Assembly (NCBI GenBank): GCA_902495075.1 | Contig: CABUVO010000010.1 | Coordinates: 41,871 to 105,870, forward strand | Direction of reading: 5' to 3' | Origin: an uncultured Porphyromonadaceae bacterium | GTDB taxonomy: Bacteria > Bacteroidota > Bacteroidia > Bacteroidales > Muribaculaceae | DNA length: 64,000 nt | In this document: positions 34,746 through 42,890 of the stretch, piece by piece | Layout of the letters: every line of letters begins with the position of its first letter | How positions within the stretch are numbered: the stretch's first letter is position 1 | Program-made: the position numbers and the translations under genes | The notes under the pieces: model-generated | The model's input: the letters and a program-made list of their open reading frames with translations, nothing else | The model's database searches: none | What the model was told of the DNA's origin: nothing

Positions 34746-36904
34746 AGCGTTTCAATGAATTTCTTTAGTTCTTCTCCAATAATATTCAATTCATTTACAG
34801 CTATTTTCTTACCTGTAGCATCATATCCAATTTGTTCAGCTATTGCCATAAAGATAGGATAGTCCGGCAGTTGCTTTTGTTTAGCTTGCTGATACTCATC
34901 GGTCAAACGGCTTTTAAGTTCATCTACTTTGTTGGCATATTCATTAAGCAAATCAGAGTTCCAAGACTTGTACTCCTCTGTTTGCTTGGCTGCTGTCGTA
35001 GAAATTCTTTGGCTATTTTTAATCTCGTTAGCCTTTTGTTTTTGTTGCAACTTAATCTCTTTTTCCCATTTCTGTCGCTGGACTATATAATTATTGTCAT
35101 TTAACAACCTGCTTTCTATATTCTTTTTAGCAGAAATCAATTTCTCCGTTTGCCCTTTGCTCCATTTCTTAAGAAACAGCACAGAACTTTTTACTCCTGC
35201 TCCATTGGCAGAGAATGCTGTTTGAGGCATACTTACAACTGCAACAATACGGAACCAATCTTCAATTTGAGTACGGACATATTGCATACTGCTATTGGTT
35301 AATATACCATCGGGAAGAACGATTGCAAGATAACCTCCCTCTTTCAGAAATTTGTAATCCTGTTCAATAAAAAGAACCTCTGTGCTTTGCCCATCACGAG
35401 TATTTCCCGATTTAGCTGTTACGGCCAACCAGTCTTCTTCCTTTTTACCAAGTTGATACGTTTTAAGATATGCTTGTTCTGTTTGGCGTATAGTACTTCC
35501 AAACGGAGGATTTGTGATAATAAAGTCAAATGTACCATATTTGAATCCTTGATTATTGGTCTTTGATATGATAGCTTCATCTGACACAAGACCATCTGAA
35601 GTGATAACATTAGTATGACCATCGTCATGAATAATCATATTCATCTTTGCAGCGCGTGAAATCTGCTCGCTAATTTCAATACCATACAGATTCTTCTCTG
35701 CAAAATCGTGCCAATATGCAAACCAATGCTTATATTGTCTTGTATCTGTTTTATAATTAGGGTATATTTCTGTAGCTTTATCACGTACTTTGTTCAGTGC
35801 GTAAAGCAGAAAGCCTCCACTTCCACACGATGTGTCGAGCACTTTAGAATCATGTTCTAAGGGCAAGACATCTACAATGAATTTTACAATCTCGCGTGGA
35901 GTAAAATATTGTCCGAAATTGCCTCTAAAGAATGAACCCATAAAGGTTTCAAAAGCACGCCCCTTACTATCTAAGTCTGTTTCTCCAAGATTGACACTTT
36001 CCAAATACCCAACAACAGTACGAATTTTCTCTGGTGTCAGCCTTATATTATCGCGAAATACCTCTTTGTCTTTTTTCCTGCCTTCTTCATACAACGCCAT
36101 TACTCGGTTATAGAGATTATCATTCTCTATAAGTCGTCGTTTGGATTCACTTTTCTCCTCTTCTTTTGGAACTGTGATGATTTGAAAATCGTATGGTTCT
36201 CCCATTCTTCTCGGCTTGCGTTCGTCCCATATTTTGCAAAAGATAAGTTTATCCAATTCATCAAAAGCTTCTGAAGGGTTAAGCTGCCCACCTGCCCAAA
36301 GAGCTTCATGCGCTTGCTTGAATCTTCGAGTAAGCTCTGATTGGTCGATGATTGAAAGATCAAAAAAACGTTGTTTGCCTGATTCTTCAGGTAAATATTG
36401 AGCATCATATACATATTTATATGAGGCGACATTTTTTACCCCAAATTGGGGGATGTCAGGCATCTGGTTTCGTGTATCCTGATTCTTATCTACTTCAAAA
36501 TAATCAGATTTTATACCGGATGTTACCCATACATATTTAACATCGCATGGCAATGCAAAAGCATAACTATAGGCTTGTTCTATAGCTTGTTGGTATTCTG
36601 CTTCGCTAACTTCTTGTCGTTTGCATTCTACCAAAATATGCGGACTCAAACACATATCATCTTCGAATACAATTATATCTGCTTCTTTTGTTTCACTACC
36701 CATTGTTACAGAAACAAATTGCTTTATTCGTTTCACAGGATAATTGTAATCCAATATCAATCGTAGAAATGTTTCTGCTTGTACTTTTTCTTCTGGGGTG
36801 TTGTAATTGCGTTCTTTATTTTGGTACACATAGGTAATCCTTGACATATCCTCATTAAAAGATATTAGATTTTGCTCTATTCCTATTTTTATATAGTCTT
36901 TCAT
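34742..36904 (-). CDS. hsdM: DNA adenine methylase fused to a PD-(D/E)xK nuclease domain (HsdM-like)
   Basis: 720 residues from the ATG at 36904, 7 bases after the HTH pseudogene's stop. Residues about 1-150 form an HsdR-N-type nuclease domain: EADIIVFEDD (Asp76) and ILVECKRQE (Glu93-Cys-Lys95). Residues about 310-600 are an N6-adenine methylase: FGQYFTPREIV, SAM motif VLDTSCGSGGF near 355, catalytic NPPF near 465. A helical C-terminus follows (coiled-coil segment with many Lys and Gln). No helicase motor is encoded here or nearby, so the layout resembles BcgI/type IIG-like enzymes in which one chain methylates and cuts under control of an HsdS partner. Confidence 0.9.
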   Translation of the reverse strand: MKDYIKIGIEQNLISFNEDMSRITYVYQNKERNYNTPEEKVQAETFLRLILDYNYPVKRIKQFVSVTMGSETKEADIIVFEDDMCLSPHILVECKRQEVSEAEYQQAIEQAYSYAFALPCDVKYVWVTSGIKSDYFEVDKNQDTRNQMPDIPQFGVKNVASYKYVYDAQYLPEESGKQRFFDLSIIDQSELTRRFKQAHEALWAGGQLNPSEAFDELDKLIFCKIWDERKPRRMGEPYDFQIITVPKEEEKSESKRRLIENDNLYNRVMALYEEGRKKDKEVFRDNIRLTPEKIRTVVGYLESVNLGETDLDSKGRAFETFMGSFFRGNFGQYFTPREIVKFIVDVLPLEHDSKVLDTSCGSGGFLLYALNKVRDKATEIYPNYKTDTRQYKHWFAYWHDFAEKNLYGIEISEQISRAAKMNMIIHDDGHTNVITSDGLVSDEAIISKTNNQGFKYGTFDFIITNPPFGSTIRQTEQAYLKTYQLGKKEEDWLAVTAKSGNTRDGQSTEVLFIEQDYKFLKEGGYLAIVLPDGILTNSSMQYVRTQIEDWFRIVAVVSMPQTAFSANGAGVKSSVLFLKKWSKGQTEKLISAKKNIESRLLNDNNYIVQRQKWEKEIKLQQKQKANEIKNSQRISTTAAKQTEEYKSWNSDLLNEYANKVDELKSRLTDEYQQAKQKQLPDYPIFMAIAEQIGYDATGKKIAVNELNIIGEELKKFIETL

Positions 36905-36911
36905 ATTCCTG

Positions 36912-37128
36912 TTACAATTTACGTTTTGTAGCAACAATCAGTTCTTGAACATTAACCTCTAACAGATTAGCCACTTTAACAAGTATTGTCAAATCAGGCT
37001 GAGACACATTTGAATACCATTTTGAAACGGTTGACGGTTTTTCCCTAATTGTTTAGCCAACCATTTACCCGTTTTTTCTTTTCTACTAAAACTATTTTTA
37101 GCCTATTTATATCTTCCATATCAATCAT
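36912..37128 (-). pseudogene. XRE-family HTH regulator broken by two frameshifts
   Basis: From the ATG at 37128 the frame reads MIDMEDINRLKIVLVEKKK and is lost at an A6 run (about 37068); one extra A would restore TGKWLAKQLG. A second single-base loss in the AAAAACCG stretch (about 37042) would restore NPSTVSKWYSNVSQPDLTIL, after which the third segment runs open through VKVANLLEVNVQELIVATKR to a TAA at 36912. The joined product is a classic 70-residue XRE HTH protein as is often found before restriction-modification genes. It lies 7 bases before hsdM, so it was probably the controller of that operon. Confidence 0.75.
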
Positions 37129-37202
37129 TGAATTGAACTATATGCAAAGGTAATGAATTTATTTGATTCAATAATTCAAAGTAAGCTACTTTTTATTCGT
37201 GT

Positions 37203-37282
37203 GGGGCTGTGCCAAAATTGAACTGCACCTCAAAAGTTTGTTGTCTAACTTTGGGGGTGCAGCTCATTACGACATAGCCCCT
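37203..37282. repeat. 80-bp MITE-like inverted repeat (solo IS ends)
   Basis: The left half starts GGGGCTGTGCC and the right half, reverse-complemented, starts GGGGCTATGTC; both continue into matching sequence containing CTGCACC and AAAGTT, so almost the whole 80 bases is one imperfect inverted repeat with a short spacer. GGGGCTGTG is a common IS terminus in Bacteroidota. No coding sequence lies between the ends. Confidence 0.65.
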
Positions 37283-37294
37283 TTTAGTAAGTAG

Positions 37295-37332
37295 TTTTGG
37301 GGCACCAGAAATATTTACGGAGCCCCAAAACA
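37295..37332. repeat. Short hairpin near the MITE
   Basis: GTTTTGGGGC (37295-37304) pairs with GCCCCAAAAC (37323-37332) over 18 bases. No T-tract follows. The rest of 37129-37532 contains the MITE, this hairpin, and a -7-like TATCTTTG at 37425-37432 100 bases before the sigma gene; nothing else is seen. Confidence 0.5.
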
Positions 37333-37532
37333 CAACTTGATATATATGTTAGAAGAAGAGAATGTGGCGTTTTTTTTAAGATTATTAAGATTTTGATGAA
37401 AATTCCGTATATTTGTTGAGTAGTTATCTTTGGAATTGTCGTAATATATAGTCAGGCCCATATCAGACCTGATATGCGCTTGAATGATTAACCGAAACCG
37501 ATTGTCTGTAGAATAGCCTTTTTGAGTCTCAT

Positions 37533-38111
37533 ATGACTGATATAGATTTATGGAACGGCGCTCTGAGTGGAGATATGACAGCTATCTCGCTGTTGTATAG
37601 GGAAAATTATAGCCTGATGTATAACTGGGGACTGAAATTCGTATCAGATGAAGACTTTGTCGAAGACTGTATCCAGGACGTTTTTGTAAAAATTTGCAGC
37701 AGCCGGACTCTTTCTCCCACACAATATGTAAAAGGATATCTTCTCACCTCATTACGCAACATGATTTATGATAGGATTGCCACCACTCATGAACAAGTCG
37801 AATTGAATGAACAGATGTTTGAGATTGATGAGGAAGACCCGGCAATAATGCGAATGTTTGACAGAGACGATGAAACTTTGGCTACGGTGAAGCAACTCAT
37901 CGCCTCTTATAATGCCCTTACTCCTAACCAACGTATGGGGATTTATCTTAAATATGTGAAAGGCCTTTCGCATAAAGAGATTGCCGTTGTGTTGCAAATG
38001 AATTCACAATCTGCCATGAACCTGGTTTCGAGGGCGTTAAAGTCACTTCGTGTATCGATGGGTGAAAAAACTAACATGTGGCTGTTATGTTTATTCATGT
38101 TCATTGAGTAG
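37533..38111 (+). CDS. ECF-type RNA polymerase sigma factor
   Basis: 192 residues. Region 2 is seen in LWNGALSGDMTAISLLYREN and DFVEDCIQDVFVKICSSR (about 5-60, the DxVQDxF-type core-binding motif), region 4 in LTPNQRMGIYLKYVKGLSHK followed by EIAVVLQMNSQSAMNLVSRA (HTH, about 130-170). Size and motifs are those of the SigA-like ECF factors of Bacteroidota that work with FecR anti-sigma proteins. The anti-sigma gene follows after 48 bases and a SusCD-type locus is next, so it most likely turns on that locus. Confidence 0.92.
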   Translation: MTDIDLWNGALSGDMTAISLLYRENYSLMYNWGLKFVSDEDFVEDCIQDVFVKICSSRTLSPTQYVKGYLLTSLRNMIYDRIATTHEQVELNEQMFEIDEEDPAIMRMFDRDDETLATVKQLIASYNALTPNQRMGIYLKYVKGLSHKEIAVVLQMNSQSAMNLVSRALKSLRVSMGEKTNMWLLCLFMFIE

Positions 38112-38159
38112 AAAAAATGTTAAACTCCGTAAATAGAATGTAGCATCTAAAATATTGCG

Positions 38160-39233
38160 ATGGAAAACGAAAACAGTAATATCAATAAAATTTTTAACGA
38201 CCTCGTAGATTTTTTCCAACGGGAGGAACGTATTGTCCCGGAAGAAAAGATTGTAAAGGGCTGGCGTGATGTTGAAAATCGTACTGAAACCAACCGGTCG
38301 CGTCGTCGTCACCGGATTATTGCTGTCTTAAGTGCTTCTGTCGCCGCAGCGGTGCTCATTTGTGTCGTGCTCTTTCCTTTCTGGCATGATGGCGGTAAAC
38401 TTGCACCCGGTAGGGATATATATACGTTTGCCAGAGAATCAAGTCTTGACACTGATAAACTTGTTTGCATCGTGCCAGGATGTGACACCGTGCGTATCGG
38501 TCAGCACAGAGCCAATATAACTTGTCAGCCGGATGGCTCTATTTCTGTCAACGACATTCAGATTTCTTCCGCTCATTCCACCCCCTCTGACAAAGACTTC
38601 TGTCAGCTTCATGTGCCGGCAGGCGACCGGGCAGAGATAATGCTTGCCGACGGCACACGTATATTGGCAAATTCAAATTCACATATAATATATCCCCATT
38701 CTTTCGCTAAGAATCGGCGCGAGATATATGTATCGGGAGAAGCATATCTTGAGGTTGCGCGAGACGAAAAACGCCCCTTTGTGGTATTGACCCGTGATTT
38801 CAATGTCAAGGTTCTTGGCACTACTTTCAATGTAAATGCTTATGAAACCGATAGCTTGGCGAGTGTAGCTCTGGTTTCAGGGAATGTCGAGCTGAGTAGC
38901 GCGGTGTCTGGGAATGTGCGCCTTTCGTCTGGAGAGGTTGCGGAGATCAATGGAGGCGCGATAGGGAAACCCGTACGCGCTGACCTTTCTCCTTATGTCG
39001 GATGGACAAGGAATATCCTTGCCTATCAATATGAATCCCTTGTAGATGTATGCAACCGACTCAGCGAACATTATGGACGAGAATTCGTGCTTTCTCCAGA
39101 GGTCGCAGATATAAAAGTTAGCGGTAAGCTCTATCTCAAGGATGATCTTGACGCTTTGTTACGCGCTATAATGTTCGTTACATCGGTTCAATTTGAGGAG
39201 AAGGATGGGAAAATATATGTCTATAAGAAGTGA
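38160..39233 (+). CDS. FecR-family anti-sigma factor
   Basis: 357 residues. Cytoplasmic helix 1-60, one membrane helix at about 64-82 (AVLSASVAAAVLICVVLFPF), then the periplasmic FecR domain: ADGTRILANSNSHIIYPHSF, REIYVSGEAYLEVARDEKRP and FNVKVLGTTFNVNAYETD (about 165-235). The C-terminal ~70 residues (YESLVDVCNRLSEHYGREFV and onward) form the DUF4974 secretin/STN-like domain that contacts the receptor. It holds the sigma factor inactive until the SusC partner signals substrate binding. Confidence 0.93.
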   Translation: MENENSNINKIFNDLVDFFQREERIVPEEKIVKGWRDVENRTETNRSRRRHRIIAVLSASVAAAVLICVVLFPFWHDGGKLAPGRDIYTFARESSLDTDKLVCIVPGCDTVRIGQHRANITCQPDGSISVNDIQISSAHSTPSDKDFCQLHVPAGDRAEIMLADGTRILANSNSHIIYPHSFAKNRREIYVSGEAYLEVARDEKRPFVVLTRDFNVKVLGTTFNVNAYETDSLASVALVSGNVELSSAVSGNVRLSSGEVAEINGGAIGKPVRADLSPYVGWTRNILAYQYESLVDVCNRLSEHYGREFVLSPEVADIKVSGKLYLKDDLDALLRAIMFVTSVQFEEKDGKIYVYKK

Positions 39234-39252
39234 GACTGACTAAACTGACAAC

Positions 39253-39310
39253 GAAGTGATTTAAACTTTTTACGAAAACCCAATAAAAGTGAAAAAATTT
39301 AAATCACTTC
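39253..39310 (+). promoter_or_regulatory. Strong dyad between anti-sigma gene and susC
   Basis: GAAGTGATTTAAACTTTTT (39253-39271) pairs with AAAAAATTTAAATCACTTC (39292-39310) with one mismatch over 19 positions and a 20-base loop. No T-tract follows on the plus strand, so this is more likely an operator or a leader hairpin than a terminator. It is 123 bases before the susC start. Confidence 0.5.
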
Positions 39311-39433
39311 AATCAAAAACACCTAACATTAGAATATACACATCGATTGTATCAGATAAATATCCGGAGAGAAGCTTTAATTCGCGACTAAAGATCTACT
39401 CCATATTATTAACCTTAAAACCAATGCAAATTC

Positions 39434-42400
39434 ATGGATAAAGTTTTAAGCATGAAATGCATTAGAAAGGGTATTCCCCGCCTGATGCTTTTCATTCTGT
39501 TGAGTGTTGTGTCTGTGCCCATGCAAGCCAACGCCAATGGAGACCGAGTGGATAATAAAGTCTTTACTGTCTCTGTTAAAGACAGGCCAGTAAAGGAAGT
39601 GCTGGATTATATAGAAAAGCACAGCGAGTATGTCTTCTTTTATTCTCCAAAGGCTATCAATACATCAAGAAAGGTGAGTGTTAATGTTTCAAATCAACGC
39701 ATCACGTTGTTGCTTGATAAAATTTTTGCAGGTACTGATGTAAAATATGATATTGACGGATACCAGATATCGCTTAAAAGTGTTCCTACCTCAAAGAAGA
39801 ATAAGAACGAAGTTCGTCCGACAGTGAGGAAAGTAACTGGAAAGGTAATTGATGCGTCGAACAAGGAACCTCTTATAGGTGCTGTAGTGCAGCTTGAAAA
39901 GGGTGGCATCGGTGTGTCAACCAATATTGATGGGGCGTTTTCTCTGGATGTTCCCGAAGACAGAAACTTGTTGGTGTCGTATATTGGTTACGTGCCTCAG
40001 ACAATAAAGCCGGGCAATAAAACTGATCTTGAGGTCAGCCTTGTTCCCGACAATAAACTTCTTGACGAGGTTGTGGTTATCGGTTATGGAACCACAACAC
40101 GGAAGAACCTTACAACCTCGATTGCCTCGGTAAAGCCTGATAAAGTTTCCAAGGCAGCCAACAGCAGCGTGTCGAGTATGCTACTGGGACGTGCTGCCGG
40201 ATTGCAAGCCACGGTTAACAGTACGCAGCCAGGAGGAGACATAAACATCTCGATTCGCGGAGGTGGAAATCCTATTTATGTGGTCGACGGTGTGGTTATG
40301 CCAAACTCATCACTTGAGCCGGGCAGTGGAGAAACAGGTTTGCCCGACAATGTGAAGCGGTCTGCGCTTGCCGGTTTGAATCCCGGTGATATCGAATCTA
40401 TTGAGATCCTGAAAGATGCCTCAGCCGCGATTTATGGTATAGGCGCAGCAGATGGTGTTGTGCTCATCACTACCAAGAAGGGCGCAGAAGGGAAACCAAG
40501 CATTACATACGAGGGAAGCTGGTCTTTGCAGAAGCGATATAACTATGGTTTGAACCGTCTCAACAGCCGCCATTACATGAACCTTGTCAATGTTTTTGAC
40601 AAAGAAAAATATCTGCTCAACAACAATCAGTATCCATATGGCAATATCGCCTATGACGGCAAATGGTCTCCCGTCTTTTCTCAATCGCAGATAGATTCGG
40701 CAATTGATACAGATTGGCAGGATTATGTATTGAAATCCGGTCAGGTAAACAATCATTCCATCACAATTAGCGGCGGAACGCAGAAATTGAAATATTATCT
40801 CGGATTGAATTATTTTCAGGAAGACGGTATCATCCGCAATGCCGGAATGAGGAGATATTCGTTAAGAACAAGTGTGACCGCCCAGCTTTTCCCTTTTCTA
40901 AAGCTCACTACGATTGTCAATCTTAATGATAACAAATATGAGAATGCACTTGTAGGCGGTGACACCGGAAATCAGGGAAACTCTGCTGCCGGATCGCTCT
41001 ATTCAGCACTTCATTATCCCAAGTATCTCCCTGTATATGACGACAGAGGGGATTACACAATTTTCGGCAGGGTGCCTAATCCTGTGGCAACCTTGGCTAT
41101 TAAGGATGAGTCGCGACAGAAGAGTTATTATGCGAATTTCGCGGTTGATTTAGATATAATCAAGAAGATGCTATCCGTGCGCTTTATTTATGGTGTCAAT
41201 AATGAAAATGGACGCCGCACTTCCTATGTGCCTAAGGATGTATATTTCGGTCTTGTTAAGAAATCACGCGGTAGTCTCGGATATGTGGAGCGTCAGAATG
41301 AAACATTGGAGGGGATGATAAACTTCAATCATACTTTCTGGGATGCTCTTGATGTGAATGCTGTAGTCGGAATGGGGCGTTATGTAGATAAGGGCAACGG
41401 CATGACCGTCTCCTATCAGAATGCCAACGATATGATTCAGGATACGAATCTTGGTGCGGCGGATGGACCTTTCACTCCTACTTCTTACAAATACGAGAAT
41501 GAAAAGCGGTCGCAATTCGCGAGAGCATCGTTTATTCTTTTTGACAAATATGTGCTTGCGGCAACTCTTCGTCGTGATGGCACCGATAAATTCTTCGATA
41601 AAAAGAAATATTCATGGTTCCCCTCGGTGTCTGTTGCATGGAAACTCTCACAAGAATCATTCCTCCGCGATCTTGACTGGCTTGGAATGCTAAAGTTGCG
41701 CGCAAGTTATGGAGAAACGGGCAGCGACAACCTCGGTTCTACGCTTTACGGCACGGTTGGTGTGTCGCGTGAAGATGTCAAGTTTTCCAACAGTAGTGTC
41801 ACATATGTGCCGTTTGTGTTGCTGAGCGGAAGCTATGATGACGTGACATGGCAGAAAACAACCATGAAGAATATCGGTCTTGATTTTTCTGTTCTTGACG
41901 ATCGTTTGTCGGGAAGTTTCGACGTGTTCAGAAACGATGTTACAAACATGCTCGGTTATGCTCCGACATCTTTGTTGAATATGTATGGTCTGCGACCCAT
42001 CAATGGCGCCCATTACAAACGTACGGGAGTTGAACTCTCACTTAACTCCAGAAATATCCAGACTCAGGATTTTACATGGACCACATCACTTGCATTATCG
42101 CATTATCGTGCCAACTGGGTTGAGCGTATGCCTAATTATGATTATCAGACTTATCAGAAAAGGGAGAACGAACCCATGAGTGCCTATTATTATTACAATA
42201 CTACGGGCATCATCAACGTGGACAGGAGTAACATGCCGGATTCACAGCGGTCGCTTCCCCTTGATGCGCAGAAACCCGGATTCCCGATTATTGAAGATAA
42301 AAACGGAAATGGCGTAATCGATGAGGGTGATATTTACATGGACGATCTTCTTCCCAAACTTTATTATGGTTTCGGCAATACATTCACATACAAGAACTGG

Positions 42401-42868
42401 GATCTCGACATCTATATGTATGGTCAGCTTGGAGTAGAGAAGTATAACAACACTCATGCTGCGAATTGCTCCTCCGGCAATCTCGCTGCGGGCATCAGTG
42501 CCGCCAACCCCACGGATTATGCATTCACCGCCTGGAATTCACAGACAAATCCTAATGGATCAAGTCCCGGCATAGCCATGAAGGATGTCACTATGCCCGG
42601 AAATGCTCCGATAAAGGTGTTTTATGAAAAAGCAGACTTCTTGCGTATCAGAAACATCACTTTGGGTTACACTTTCGATGCAAGGAAATGGAAGATCTTC
42701 AAGGGTTATCTGAAGAGTATCCGACTTTTCGCCGATGTGCAGAATCCATTTACTTTCACAGGTTTCTCAGGTGATGACCCCGAAATAACAGTTGCATCAA
42801 ACATGCTGTCAGGGTGTAACTATCCCCAGCTCAGATGCTATTCTTTCGGAGTGAAGATTCAGTTTTAA
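39434..42868 (+). CDS. SusC-like TonB receptor with N-terminal STN signalling domain
   Basis: 1144 residues. Signal peptide at 1-35 (IPRLMLFILLSVVSVPMQAN), STN domain about 42-115 (FTVSVKDRPVKEVLDYIEKH), carboxypeptidase-regulatory-like domain about 133-210 (VTGKVIDASNKEPLIGAVVQ), then the SusC plug: LLDEVVVIGYGTTTRKNLTT and IEILKDASAAIYGIGAADGV. The barrel ends in the canonical YSFGVKIQF. It forms a pedal-bin transporter with the SusD protein encoded 22 bases downstream, and the STN domain is what signals to FecR-type anti-sigma factors, consistent with the preceding gene pair. Confidence 0.96.
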   Translation: MDKVLSMKCIRKGIPRLMLFILLSVVSVPMQANANGDRVDNKVFTVSVKDRPVKEVLDYIEKHSEYVFFYSPKAINTSRKVSVNVSNQRITLLLDKIFAGTDVKYDIDGYQISLKSVPTSKKNKNEVRPTVRKVTGKVIDASNKEPLIGAVVQLEKGGIGVSTNIDGAFSLDVPEDRNLLVSYIGYVPQTIKPGNKTDLEVSLVPDNKLLDEVVVIGYGTTTRKNLTTSIASVKPDKVSKAANSSVSSMLLGRAAGLQATVNSTQPGGDINISIRGGGNPIYVVDGVVMPNSSLEPGSGETGLPDNVKRSALAGLNPGDIESIEILKDASAAIYGIGAADGVVLITTKKGAEGKPSITYEGSWSLQKRYNYGLNRLNSRHYMNLVNVFDKEKYLLNNNQYPYGNIAYDGKWSPVFSQSQIDSAIDTDWQDYVLKSGQVNNHSITISGGTQKLKYYLGLNYFQEDGIIRNAGMRRYSLRTSVTAQLFPFLKLTTIVNLNDNKYENALVGGDTGNQGNSAAGSLYSALHYPKYLPVYDDRGDYTIFGRVPNPVATLAIKDESRQKSYYANFAVDLDIIKKMLSVRFIYGVNNENGRRTSYVPKDVYFGLVKKSRGSLGYVERQNETLEGMINFNHTFWDALDVNAVVGMGRYVDKGNGMTVSYQNANDMIQDTNLGAADGPFTPTSYKYENEKRSQFARASFILFDKYVLAATLRRDGTDKFFDKKKYSWFPSVSVAWKLSQESFLRDLDWLGMLKLRASYGETGSDNLGSTLYGTVGVSREDVKFSNSSVTYVPFVLLSGSYDDVTWQKTTMKNIGLDFSVLDDRLSGSFDVFRNDVTNMLGYAPTSLLNMYGLRPINGAHYKRTGVELSLNSRNIQTQDFTWTTSLALSHYRANWVERMPNYDYQTYQKRENEPMSAYYYYNTTGIINVDRSNMPDSQRSLPLDAQKPGFPIIEDKNGNGVIDEGDIYMDDLLPKLYYGFGNTFTYKNWDLDIYMYGQLGVEKYNNTHAANCSSGNLAAGISAANPTDYAFTAWNSQTNPNGSSPGIAMKDVTMPGNAPIKVFYEKADFLRIRNITLGYTFDARKWKIFKGYLKSIRLFADVQNPFTFTGFSGDDPEITVASNMLSGCNYPQLRCYSFGVKIQF

Positions 42869-42890
42869 CCATTCAATCTAACCAACATAT

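Noticed and set aside
29598..37128. HsdR gene for a complete type I system
   Set aside because: No SF2 helicase motifs were found anywhere in the operon or its neighbours.
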